Below are positions 25,441-33,791 of a DNA stretch of 64,000 nucleotides, in pieces; position 1 is the first letter of the stretch; the number at the start of each line of letters is the position of its first letter. The DNA is taken from contig NZ_VZII01000003.1 in NCBI RefSeq assembly GCF_009391885.1, forward strand, positions 1 through 64,000. The letters are read 5' to 3'. A program made the position numbers and the translations under genes. Under the pieces are notes generated by a model. It saw nothing but the letters and a program-made list of their open reading frames with translations, was not told the origin of the DNA and ran no database searches. This stretch comes from Pseudomonas sp. MN1F (GTDB lineage Bacteria; Pseudomonadota; Gammaproteobacteria; Pseudomonadales; Pseudomonadaceae).

Positions 25441-26364
25441 ATGAAAGCGCCGCGCGTGACCCTGGATCAGTGGCGGACCTTGCAGGCAGTGGTCGACCAT
25501 GGCGGATTTGCCCAGGCCGCCGAAGCTCTGCACCGCTCGCAATCGTCGGTCAGCTACACCGTGGCACGCATGCAGGAGCAACTGGGGGTGCCGCTGCTGC
25601 GCATCGATGGCCGCAAGGCCGTGCTGACCGAGGCCGGCAGTGTGCTGCTGCGCCGTTCGCGGCACCTGGTCAAGCAGGCCAGCCAGCTGGAAGACCTGGC
25701 GCACCACATGGAGCAAGGCTGGGAGGCCGAGGTGCGCCTGGTGGTCGATGCCGCCTACCCCAGCGCCCGCCTGGTGCGTGCCCTGGCTGCATTCATGCCG
25801 CAGAGCCGTGGTTGCCGGGTGCGCCTGCGTGAGGAAGTGCTGTCCGGCGTCGAGGAGGTGATGCACGAAGGCATCGCCGACCTCGCCATCAGCAGCTACA
25901 GCATCGGCGGCTACCTGGGCACCGAATTGAGCTCGGTGGAGTTCGTTGCCGTCGCCCACCCCGAGCACAGCCTGCACCGCCTGGGCCGTGAGATCACCTT
26001 CCAGGACCTGGAAAGCCAGCTGCAGGTGGTGATCCGCGACTCCGGCCGCGCCCAGCCACGCGATGTCGGCTGGCTTGGCGCCGAGCAGCGCTGGACGGTC
26101 GGCAGCCTGGGCACCGCCGCCACCTTCGTCGGCAGCGGCCTGGGCTTTGCCTGGTTGCCGCGGCACATGATCGAGCGTGAGCTGCTCGACGGCGTGCTCA
26201 AGCCGTTGCCGCTCGATCAGGGTGGCAGCCGCCACCCACTGTTCTACCTTTATTCGAGCAAAGAGAAGACCCTGGGCCCGGCTACGCAGATTCTCATCGA
26301 CCTGCTGCGCAATTTCGACACCGCGCCACTGGACGTGCCCTTCGCAGCCCCCCCACAAGCCTGA
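25441..26364 (+). CDS. LysR-family transcriptional regulator
   Basis: This 307-residue LysR regulator has a clear N-terminal helix-turn-helix (LDQWRTLQAVVDHGGFAQAAEALHRSQSSVSYTVARMQEQLG) and a co-inducer domain from about 95. The start is ATG 25441 with CAGGAG upstream; the frame is open further back but lacks a start context. It lies two genes from azoR on the other strand, and 13 bp before a hydrolase gene. It may act on azoR, the secreted-protein gene, or its own operon. Confidence 0.88.
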   Translation: MKAPRVTLDQWRTLQAVVDHGGFAQAAEALHRSQSSVSYTVARMQEQLGVPLLRIDGRKAVLTEAGSVLLRRSRHLVKQASQLEDLAHHMEQGWEAEVRLVVDAAYPSARLVRALAAFMPQSRGCRVRLREEVLSGVEEVMHEGIADLAISSYSIGGYLGTELSSVEFVAVAHPEHSLHRLGREITFQDLESQLQVVIRDSGRAQPRDVGWLGAEQRWTVGSLGTAATFVGSGLGFAWLPRHMIERELLDGVLKPLPLDQGGSRHPLFYLYSSKEKTLGPATQILIDLLRNFDTAPLDVPFAAPPQA

Positions 26365-26377
26365 GAGGACCGCGCCC

Positions 26378-27190
26378 ATGGCCTATTTCGAACATGAAGG
26401 ATGCTCGCTGCATTATCAGGAATACGGCCAGGGCGAACCCTTGGTGCTGCTGCACGGCCTGGGCTCCAGCAGCCAGGACTGGGAGCTGCAGATTCCCGAG
26501 CTGAGCCGCCACTACCGGGTGATCCTCATGGACATCCGCGGCCACGGCCGCTCCGACAAGCCCCGCGACGGTTACCACATCGCCACCTTCAGCGAAGACC
26601 TGCTGGCCCTGCTCGAACACCTGCAGACCGGCCCGGTGCACTTTGTCGGCCTGTCCATGGGTGGCATGGTCGGTTTCCAGTTCGCCGTGGACCACCCGCA
26701 CTGGCTGCGCAGCCTGTGCATCGTCAATAGCGCCCCGGAGGTCAAGCGCCGCACCCGCAGCGACTGGCTATGGTGGCTCAAGCGCTGGGGCCTGGCGCGC
26801 ATCCTCAGCGTCGAGACGGTCGGCCAGGGCCTGGCCGCCAGGCTGTTCCCCAAGCCCGGGCAAGCCGACCTACGCAAGAAGATGGCCGAACGCTGGGCAC
26901 GCAACGACAAGCGCGCCTACCTCAAGAGCTTCGACGCCATCGTCGACTGGGGCGTGCAGGAACGCATCGGGCAGATCGACTGTCCGACGCTGGTGATTGC
27001 CGCCGACCACGATTACACCCCGATACACCTGAAGGAGCGCTACGTCGCCCTGATGCCCCACGCCAGGCTGGTAGTCATCGACGATTCCCGGCACGCTACC
27101 CCCCTCGATCAACCCGAGGTCTTCAACCAGACCCTGTTGCAGTTCCTCGCAGCCGCTTCCACCTCTCAAGGATCATTGAGCCCATGCTGA
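26378..27190 (+). CDS. Alpha/beta hydrolase
   Basis: This 270-residue cytosolic hydrolase of the alpha/beta fold shows the oxyanion region [12 protein letters not shown], the nucleophile elbow GLSMGG (Ser), an acid in [10 protein letters not shown] and the catalytic histidine in DDSRHATP. It resembles the 3-oxoadipate enol-lactonase/esterase group, but no substrate can be named. The start is ATG 26378 behind GAGAGGAC. It follows the LysR gene by 13 bp and overlaps the cyclophilin gene by 7 bp, so the three are co-translated. Confidence 0.85.
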   Translation: MAYFEHEGCSLHYQEYGQGEPLVLLHGLGSSSQDWELQIPELSRHYRVILMDIRGHGRSDKPRDGYHIATFSEDLLALLEHLQTGPVHFVGLSMGGMVGFQFAVDHPHWLRSLCIVNSAPEVKRRTRSDWLWWLKRWGLARILSVETVGQGLAARLFPKPGQADLRKKMAERWARNDKRAYLKSFDAIVDWGVQERIGQIDCPTLVIAADHDYTPIHLKERYVALMPHARLVVIDDSRHATPLDQPEVFNQTLLQFLAAASTSQGSLSPC

Positions 27191-27741
27191 AAAAACTCCT
27201 GCTCACCGCCTGCTCGGTCGCCTTCGCCACCAGCGTCATGGCTTCCGACAAGACCCCGCACGTACTGCTGGACACCAGCTTCGGCCAGGTCGAAATCGAG
27301 CTCAACGCCGAGAAGGCGCCGGTCAGTACCAAGAACTTCCTGGCGTACGTTGACAGCGGCTTCTACAACAACACCATCTTCCACCGCGTGATCCCGGGTT
27401 TCATGGTCCAGGGCGGCGGTTTTACTGAGCAGATGGTGCAGAAAGACACCAAGGACCCGATCAAGAACGAGGCCAGCAACGGCCTGCAGAACACCCGCGG
27501 CACCCTGGCCATGGCGCGCACGTCCAACCCGAACTCGGCCACCAGCCAGTTCTTCATCAACGTGGCCGACAACGACTTCCTCAACCCGGGGCGCGACGCC
27601 GGTTACGCCGTGTTCGGCAAAGTGACCAAGGGCATGGAGGTGGTCGACCAGATCGTCAACTCGCCAACGACCGTGAAGAAAGGCATGCGCGACGTGCCGA
27701 CCGACCCGGTGTTCATCAAGTCCGCCAAACGCATCGACTGA
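27184..27741 (+). CDS. ppiA: Periplasmic peptidyl-prolyl cis-trans isomerase (cyclophilin)
   Basis: This 185-residue cyclophilin has signal peptide 1-20 ([20 protein letters not shown]), so it works on periplasmic or outer-membrane protein folding. Active-site elements are [33 protein letters not shown] and [16 protein letters not shown]. The start ATG 27184 lies inside the last codons of the hydrolase gene (ATGCTGA overlap). Symbol from family and export signal. Confidence 0.9.
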   Translation: MLKKLLLTACSVAFATSVMASDKTPHVLLDTSFGQVEIELNAEKAPVSTKNFLAYVDSGFYNNTIFHRVIPGFMVQGGGFTEQMVQKDTKDPIKNEASNGLQNTRGTLAMARTSNPNSATSQFFINVADNDFLNPGRDAGYAVFGKVTKGMEVVDQIVNSPTTVKKGMRDVPTDPVFIKSAKRID

Positions 27742-27803
27742 CCACAGGTTTCACAGGGACGTGAAACCTTCCGGGGTCGGGTAGCACAGGAGTCTTGTCA
27801 CCC

Positions 27804-29636
27804 ATGCTGTACCGCCGTTTCGAGCAACTGATCGACATCTTCCGCGACGCGCCCAGCGAGTCGCCGCCCGGCCAGGTCTGGCCGTTTTATCTGTACTACC
27901 TGCGCCAGGTGTGGCCGAGCTTTCTCGCCCTGCTGGTGGTGGGCCTGTTCGCCTCGCTGATCGAGGTGGCGATGTTCAGCTACCTGAGCCGCATCATCGA
28001 CCTGGCCCAGGGCACGCCCAACGCCAACTTCTTCAGCGAGCACAGCGGCGAACTGATCTGGATGCTGGTGGTGATCCTGCTGCTGCGGCCGGTATTCTTC
28101 GGCCTGCACGACCTGTTGGTGCACCAGACCATCAACCCCGGCATGACCAGCCTGATCCGCTGGCAGAACCACACCTATGTGCTCAAGCAGAGCCTGAATT
28201 TCTTCCAGAGCGACTTCGCCGGGCGCATCGCCCAACGCATCATGCAGACCGGCAACTCGCTGCGCGACTCCGCCGTGCAGGCAGTGGATGCGCTGTGGCA
28301 CGTGCTGATCTACGCCATCACCTCGCTGGTGCTGTTCGCCGAGGCCGACTGGCGCCTGATGCTGCCACTGCTGGTGTGGATCGTCGGCTACATCGCCGCG
28401 CTGTACTACTTCGTGCCACGGGTGAAGGAACGTTCGGTGATTTCCTCCGATGCCCGCTCCAAGCTGATGGGGCGGATCGTCGATGGCTACACCAACATCG
28501 CCACCCTCAAGCTGTTCGCCCACACCGACTACGAACAGCAGTACGCCCGCGAAGCGATCCGCGAACAGACCGAGAAAACCCAGCTGGCCTCCCGCGTGGT
28601 CACCAGCATGGACGTGGTCATCACCACCCTGAATGGCCTGCTGGTCGTCGCTACCACCGGCTTGGCGCTGTGGCTGTGGAGCCAGTCGCTGATCACCGTC
28701 GGTGCCATCGCCCTGGCTACCGGCCTGGTGATCCGCATCGTCAACATGTCGGGCTGGATCATGTGGGTGGTCAACGGCATCTTCGAAAACATCGGCATGG
28801 TCCAGGACGGCCTGCAGACCATCGCCCAGCCGGTCACCGTCACCGACAAGCCCCAGGCGCCGCCACTCAAGGTCAGCCGCGGGGCGGTACGCTTCATTGA
28901 TGTGGACTTCCACTATGGCAAGGCCGCCAACGTGATCGAAGGGCTCAACCTGGACATCCGCCCGGGCGAGAAGATCGGCCTGATCGGCCCGTCCGGCGCC
29001 GGCAAGTCAACCCTGGTCAACCTGCTGCTGCGCCTGTACGACGTGCAGGGCGGGCGCATCCTGATCGACGGCCAGGACATCGCCGAGGTCAGCCAGGCCA
29101 GCCTGCGTGCACAGATCGGCATGATCACCCAGGACACCTCGCTGCTGCACCGTTCGATCCGCGACAACCTGCTGTATGGCCGCCCCGGCGCCAGTGAAGC
29201 GGCGCTGCACGAAGCCGTGCGCCGGGCGCGGGCCGACGAGTTCATTCCGCAGTTGTCGGATGCCCAGGGCCGCACCGGCTTCGATGCCCATGTTGGCGAA
29301 CGTGGCGTGAAACTGTCAGGCGGCCAGCGCCAGCGCATCGCGATTGCCCGGGTGCTGCTGAAGAATGCGCCGATCCTGATCATGGACGAAGCGACGTCGG
29401 CGCTGGACTCGGAAGTTGAAGCGGCAATCCAGGAAAGCCTGGAGACGCTGATGCAAGGCAAGACGGTGATCGCCATTGCCCACCGGCTGTCCACCATCGC
29501 CCGCATGGACCGCCTGGTGGTGCTGGACAAAGGGCGGATCGTCGAGAGTGGCAGCCACAGTGAGCTGCTGGAACAGCGGGGGCTGTATGCCCGCTTGTGG
29601 CATCACCAGACCGGGGGCTTTGTCGGGGTCGACTGA
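27804..29636 (+). CDS. ABC exporter, fused membrane and ATPase domains
   Basis: This 610-residue type IV ABC exporter half-molecule has a six-helix membrane domain (about 40-335). The ATPase domain follows, with Walker A GPSGAGKST, signature LSGGQRQR, Walker B ILIMDEATSALDSE and H-loop IAHRLS. It resembles the MsbA/multidrug-exporter group. The start is ATG 27804 with AGGAG about 11 bases upstream; a TTG three codons earlier is too close to that site. It follows the cyclophilin gene by 62 bp. The transported substrate is unknown. Confidence 0.9.
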   Translation: MLYRRFEQLIDIFRDAPSESPPGQVWPFYLYYLRQVWPSFLALLVVGLFASLIEVAMFSYLSRIIDLAQGTPNANFFSEHSGELIWMLVVILLLRPVFFGLHDLLVHQTINPGMTSLIRWQNHTYVLKQSLNFFQSDFAGRIAQRIMQTGNSLRDSAVQAVDALWHVLIYAITSLVLFAEADWRLMLPLLVWIVGYIAALYYFVPRVKERSVISSDARSKLMGRIVDGYTNIATLKLFAHTDYEQQYAREAIREQTEKTQLASRVVTSMDVVITTLNGLLVVATTGLALWLWSQSLITVGAIALATGLVIRIVNMSGWIMWVVNGIFENIGMVQDGLQTIAQPVTVTDKPQAPPLKVSRGAVRFIDVDFHYGKAANVIEGLNLDIRPGEKIGLIGPSGAGKSTLVNLLLRLYDVQGGRILIDGQDIAEVSQASLRAQIGMITQDTSLLHRSIRDNLLYGRPGASEAALHEAVRRARADEFIPQLSDAQGRTGFDAHVGERGVKLSGGQRQRIAIARVLLKNAPILIMDEATSALDSEVEAAIQESLETLMQGKTVIAIAHRLSTIARMDRLVVLDKGRIVESGSHSELLEQRGLYARLWHHQTGGFVGVD

Positions 29637-29648
29637 GCCCTGTTCCGG

Positions 29649-29676
29649 CCCTATCGCCAGCTTGCCGGCGATAGGG
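29649..29676. repeat. Intergenic hairpin CCCTATCGCC/GGCGATAGGG
   Basis: A perfect 10-bp stem with an 8-base loop lies between convergent genes (ABC exporter and GNAT-like). It shares the CCCTATCGCC core with the longer hairpin at 32408-32443, so both belong to one dispersed palindrome class that probably also terminates transcription. Confidence 0.7.
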
Positions 29677-29685
29677 TCAGACATC

Positions 29686-30813
29686 TCAATCCTTGCGGTA
29701 AGGCAGCATCCCCCTGGCCTCCTCGGCATACCCCCGCACCCCTTCCCGCTCCTGCTGCAGAAAATCCTCCACCGCCCGCCGCAACCCCGGATGCAGCAGG
29801 TAATGCCACGACCGCGTCAGCACCGGCTCGAAGCCGCGAATCAGCTTGTGCTCACCCTGCGCCCCGGCGTCGAAACGCTGCAGCCCTTCGGCAATCGCAA
29901 AGTCCATGCCCTGGTAGAAGCAGGTCTCGAAATGCAGCCGGTCGAACTCATCCAGGCAGCCCCAGTAACGGCCAAACAGGCTGTCGCCCCCAATCAGGCT
30001 CAAGGCCATGGCCACATCACGCCCGCCCTGGCGCGCCATCACCACCCGCACCGCCTCGGGCATGCGCTCGGCCAGCAGGCTGAAGAACTCCCGTGTCAGA
30101 TAAGGTGAACGCCTGCGCACCGCATAGGTATTGGCATAGCAAAGGAACACAAAATCCCACTGCGCCTCGTCCAGCTGGTCGCCGCGATACCAGCGGAAAT
30201 CGATGCCCTGCCCCGCCACCTGCTCACGCTCCTTGCGCATCTGCTTGCGCTTGCGTGAGCTGAGGCTGTCGAGAAAGTCCTGGAAGTCGCGATAACCGTG
30301 GTTGCGCCAGTGGAACTGGCAGCCCAGGCGCTCCATCCAGCCCGGCAGGCCGGCCATCTGCGCATCCAGCTGCGGGTCGGTGAAATTGATGTGCGCCCCG
30401 GACAAGCCACCTTTACCCAGGTACTCGGGCAACGCCTGCAGCATCAGCAGGCCATCGGCAGGGTCGGCCGCCAGCAGGCGCGGCCCGCTGACCGGGCTGA
30501 ACGGCACGGCACCGAGCAATTTGGGGTAGTAGGCGATGCCGGCACGCTCGCAGGCATCGGCCCAACCGTGATCGAACACGTACTCGCCATACGAATGCCA
30601 TTTGCGATACGCCGGCAGCAGCGCACGCACCTGCCCGTCACGCTCCAGCACCAGGTGTTCGGCTGCCCACCCAGTGTTGCGGGCAACACTGCCGCTGTCT
30701 TCCATGGCACTGAGAAAGGCATGGCGCAGGAACGGTTGGCCAGGGGGGACCAGGGCATCCCAGGTCGCCGCTGGCAGGTCACGCAGATGGGCAAGGCTGT
30801 AGAGACTGGTCAC
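29686..30813 (-). CDS. GNAT-fold protein (DUF482 / PF04339 type)
   Basis: This 375-residue cytosolic protein belongs to the GNAT-related family PF04339, once called peptidoglycan biosynthesis-like. Conserved stretches are SGPRLLA, FHWRNHGYRDFQDFLDSLSSRKRKQMRKER, LTREFFSLL and HFETCFYQGMDFAIAEGLQRFDAGAQGEHKLIRGFEPV. The start is GTG 30813. The family resembles two GNAT domains as in FemX-like aminoacyl transferases, but its reaction is unknown. It converges with the ABC exporter gene. Confidence 0.8.
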   Translation of the reverse strand: MTSLYSLAHLRDLPAATWDALVPPGQPFLRHAFLSAMEDSGSVARNTGWAAEHLVLERDGQVRALLPAYRKWHSYGEYVFDHGWADACERAGIAYYPKLLGAVPFSPVSGPRLLAADPADGLLMLQALPEYLGKGGLSGAHINFTDPQLDAQMAGLPGWMERLGCQFHWRNHGYRDFQDFLDSLSSRKRKQMRKEREQVAGQGIDFRWYRGDQLDEAQWDFVFLCYANTYAVRRRSPYLTREFFSLLAERMPEAVRVVMARQGGRDVAMALSLIGGDSLFGRYWGCLDEFDRLHFETCFYQGMDFAIAEGLQRFDAGAQGEHKLIRGFEPVLTRSWHYLLHPGLRRAVEDFLQQEREGVRGYAEEARGMLPYRKD

Positions 30814-31074
30814 GTTTTCGACTCGCTATGCAAGGCCATCAGTATCAGCCAACAGAGGCCTGTCGCTCAAATGAGGATCGGCCCGTTTCGCCGTTCATTC
30901 TCAATTACTTAACAGCAGTGCCACTAATCAGACATTAATCTGTCATTGCCCCCCGCAATACTTGCGCCTGTTTTCCGGAACCCTAGAACCTGTCTAGTCA
31001 GGCCCTTTCCGAAGACATGCCAACATGGGGGTGGGCGCTGAGCCTCCCCAAATTTTTCAAGTAGGGAGAACCTT

Positions 31075-32319
31075 ATGCGTCTTGTTTCTACACTTACCGG
31101 AGTGAGCCTCACCGGCATGATGCTGGCTCTGAGTACTCCGGCCAGTGCGGCCGTCGACGCCAAGCTGCTCGAAATGCTCCGCGCCAATGGCTCGATCAAC
31201 CAGGCGCAGTACACCGAACTGCAAGGCGAACTGGCAAAAGAAACCAAGGAAAAGGCCGACCAGAAAGCTCAGTCCGAACGTATGAGCTCTTTCGAACAAA
31301 AAGTGGCATGGGCCGCCAAGACCCAGATCAAGGGTGATGTCCGCCTGCGTTACGAAGACGTCAACGTCGACAACCCGATCGCCCGCAGCGGCAACCAGGA
31401 CCGCGAACGCGTCCGTGCCCGCGTCGGCTTCTACAGCGAGATCAACCCACAGGTCGACGCTGGCGTGCGCGTGGCCACCGGCAGCAGCTCCGATGCCCGC
31501 TCGACCAACCAGAGCCTGGACAACTACTTCGACAAGAAGCAGCTGTGGGTCGACCTGGCCTACCTCGACTGGCACCCGACTGCCGTGCCTAACCTGCACC
31601 TGATCGGCGGCAAGATGATGCAGCCATGGGTGAGCATGGGCGACATCATCTGGGACAGCGACATCAACCCGGAAGGCGTGGCGCTCACCTACAAGACCAA
31701 CGCCGGCCCGGCCGAAGTGTTCGGCAGCATCGGCCACTACAACCTGAAGGACAACGTCGACGGCGATGGCGTGCAGTACAAGCACGACGCACAGCTGTAC
31801 GCTGCCCAGCTGGGTACCAAGTTCAACGCGGCTGACACCGTCAAGGTCACCGTCGGTGCCAGTATCTATGGCTACGACAACGACAAGTCCTCGGCTGTCC
31901 TGGCTTCGCTGGGCAACACCACCAACGAGTTCCAGCTCGTGGAAGGTTTCGGCCAGCTCGATTTCACCGGTTTCGCCATCCCGCTGTCGACTTACGGCCA
32001 GTACGTGAAGAACACCGAAAGCACCGATGGCAAGGACACCGCCTGGCTGGCAGGCCTGAAGTCCAAGATCGGCGCCTGGAGCCTGGACTACAACTACCGC
32101 GACGTACAGCGTAACGGTGTAGTCAGCCTGTTCACCGACTCTGACTTCGGCAACGGTTTCACCGGTTCGCGCGGTCATAAATTCAAGGTCGGTTATGAAA
32201 TCGACAAGAACTTCGGCGTCGGCGCGGCCTACATGATGGCCAAGACCGACTACTCCAACCTGCCTGACAGCAATGCCAGCGTAGATACCCTGCAGGTGGA
32301 CCTGGAAGCCAAGTTCTAA
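31075..32319 (+). CDS. Outer-membrane porin (putative porin family)
   Basis: This 414-residue protein has signal peptide 1-25 (ending PASAA) and a short coiled coil (about 28-75, QAQYTELQGELAKETKEKADQ). A beta-barrel from about 80 ends in the terminal phenylalanine (DLEAKF) that directs outer-membrane assembly. Asp/Gly-rich strand-turn repeats are visible throughout. It fits the putative porin family PF16930 rather than OprD. The start is ATG 31075 with GGGAG. A strong terminator follows. Confidence 0.8.
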   Translation: MRLVSTLTGVSLTGMMLALSTPASAAVDAKLLEMLRANGSINQAQYTELQGELAKETKEKADQKAQSERMSSFEQKVAWAAKTQIKGDVRLRYEDVNVDNPIARSGNQDRERVRARVGFYSEINPQVDAGVRVATGSSSDARSTNQSLDNYFDKKQLWVDLAYLDWHPTAVPNLHLIGGKMMQPWVSMGDIIWDSDINPEGVALTYKTNAGPAEVFGSIGHYNLKDNVDGDGVQYKHDAQLYAAQLGTKFNAADTVKVTVGASIYGYDNDKSSAVLASLGNTTNEFQLVEGFGQLDFTGFAIPLSTYGQYVKNTESTDGKDTAWLAGLKSKIGAWSLDYNYRDVQRNGVVSLFTDSDFGNGFTGSRGHKFKVGYEIDKNFGVGAAYMMAKTDYSNLPDSNASVDTLQVDLEAKF

Positions 32320-32346
32320 GCTGCAAGCTCGTCTGCTTCACTCTGA

Positions 32347-32389
32347 GGCGGGAAATGCCGACCCCATCCGGCGTTTCCCGCCTTTTTTC
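32347..32389 (+). terminator. Rho-independent terminator of the porin gene
   Basis: A 14-bp stem (32347-32360 with 32369-32382, one G-U pair) is followed by TTTTTT at 32383-32388. It lies 27 bp past the porin stop. Confidence 0.93.
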
Positions 32390-32407
32390 TGCCTGCCAGA
32401 AATGCCT

Positions 32408-32443
32408 CCGGCCCTATCGCCGACAAGCAGGCGATAGGGCCGG
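32408..32443. repeat. Intergenic hairpin, 14-bp arms
   Basis: CCGGCCCTATCGCC pairs perfectly with 32430-32443 across an 8-base spacer. It lies between the porin terminator and the KAS III-like gene stop. Its core matches the hairpin at 29649-29676. Confidence 0.7.
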
Positions 32444-32460
32444 TACAGTTATTACGAGAA

Positions 32461-33582
32461 TCAGCGTTTACGCAGAATCACACTACCAATCGAGTATCCC
32501 GCACCAAACGAGCTCAAGACACCCAGCGACCCTTCGGCCAGGTCATCCTGGTACAGGTGGAAGGCAATCACCGAGCCCGCCGAACTGGTGTTGGCATATC
32601 GGTCGAGAATCACCGGTGCCTCTTCCTCGCTCACCTCACGCCCCATCAGCTTCTTGACGATCAGGTGGTTCATGCTCAGGTTGGCCTGGTGCAGCCAGAA
32701 GCGCTTGACGTCGGACGGCTGCAGGTTGTTTTCGCCCAGGTGCTTGCCGATCAGTTCGGCGACCATCGGGCACACTTCGCGGAACACCTTGCGCCCTTCT
32801 TGCACGAACAGTTTGTCTGGCGCGCCGATACCCTCTTCCGCCGCACGGTTGAGGAAGCCGAAGTTGTTGCGGATGTTATTGGAGAACGCGGTCTGCAGCT
32901 TGGTGCCCACGATGTCGAACTGGTGCGCCGACGTGGCTTTGTCGGCACGCTCGACCAGCACCGCCGTGGCGGCGTCACCAAAGATGAAGTGGCTGTCGCG
33001 GTCGCGGAAGTTCAGGTGCCCCGTGCAGATTTCCGGGCTGACCACCAGCAGTGCGCGGGCCTGGCCCAGTTGCACGCTGTTGGCAGCGGTCTGGATACCG
33101 AAGGTGGCCGACGAGCAGGCCACGTTCATGTCGAAGGCGAAGCCGTCGATGCCCAGTGCCTGTTGCACTTCGATGGCGATGGCCGGGTAAGGGCGCTGCA
33201 GGTTGGAGCAGGCGACGATCACCCCGTCTACATCCGCCGGAGTACGACCGGCGCGTTCCAGTGCCTGGCGTGCAGCGGCCACGCCCATTTCGCAGAGGAT
33301 CGACTGCTCGTCATTGGAACGCTCCGGCAGGCGCGGCTTCATGCGCTGCGGGTCAAGGATACCGGCCTTGTCCATGACGAACCGGCTCTTGATACCCGAG
33401 GCCTTTTCGATGAAGGCAGCGTCGGACACAGGGGCTGCTTCGATTTCGCCACGCTCGATGGCGGCAGCGTTGTCCTGGTTGTACTGTTGCGACCAGGCGT
33501 TGAAGGAGGCCACCAGTTCTTCGTTGGAAATGCTCTGGGCCGGGGTATACAGGCCGGTGCCGCTGATCACGACGTTATGCAC
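32461..33582 (-). CDS. Beta-ketoacyl-ACP synthase III-like enzyme
   Basis: This 373-residue FabH-like condensing enzyme has its catalytic cysteine in NVACSSATFG, histidine in LHQANLSMNH and asparagine in RYANTSSAGS. The start is GTG 33582 behind AGAGGATC; the open frame upstream lacks a start context. By gene neighbourhood (hrpA, fadD tandem) it corresponds to P. aeruginosa PA3286, reported to channel medium-chain acyl-CoA from beta-oxidation into fatty acid synthesis. That role is inferred. It is longer than FabH (about 320). Confidence 0.85.
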   Translation of the reverse strand: MHNVVISGTGLYTPAQSISNEELVASFNAWSQQYNQDNAAAIERGEIEAAPVSDAAFIEKASGIKSRFVMDKAGILDPQRMKPRLPERSNDEQSILCEMGVAAARQALERAGRTPADVDGVIVACSNLQRPYPAIAIEVQQALGIDGFAFDMNVACSSATFGIQTAANSVQLGQARALLVVSPEICTGHLNFRDRDSHFIFGDAATAVLVERADKATSAHQFDIVGTKLQTAFSNNIRNNFGFLNRAAEEGIGAPDKLFVQEGRKVFREVCPMVAELIGKHLGENNLQPSDVKRFWLHQANLSMNHLIVKKLMGREVSEEEAPVILDRYANTSSAGSVIAFHLYQDDLAEGSLGVLSSFGAGYSIGSVILRKR

Positions 33583-33685
33583 GATTGATCCTCTGCTCAA
33601 AGGCCATCGCCACGGGGCGCTGGCCGGGAATATGACAGAATAATGGCACTTTAGTACCAGTTTTACGGCGAGGGTTGCGCCCTCG

Positions 33686-33756
33686 ATCGCGGATGAATCC
33701 GCTCCTGCAGAATGGCGCAGGAGCGGATTCATCCGCGATGGGCCGCAAAGCGGCCC
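33686..33756. repeat. Large palindrome with 23-bp arms plus adjoining hairpin
   Basis: Perfect 23-bp arms (33686-33708 and 33717-33739) contain CGGATGAATCCGCTCCTGC and are separated by 8 bases. Immediately after is a 7-bp stem (33740-33746 with 33750-33756). The gap between the divergently placed KAS III start and the hrpA stop holds no gene. The CCGCTCCTGC core resembles the half of the P. putida REP that reads CCGCTCCTAC. Confidence 0.8.
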
Positions 33757-33791
33757 TCAAATTCCCTGAAGTGTGCCACAAATCAAGGAAG

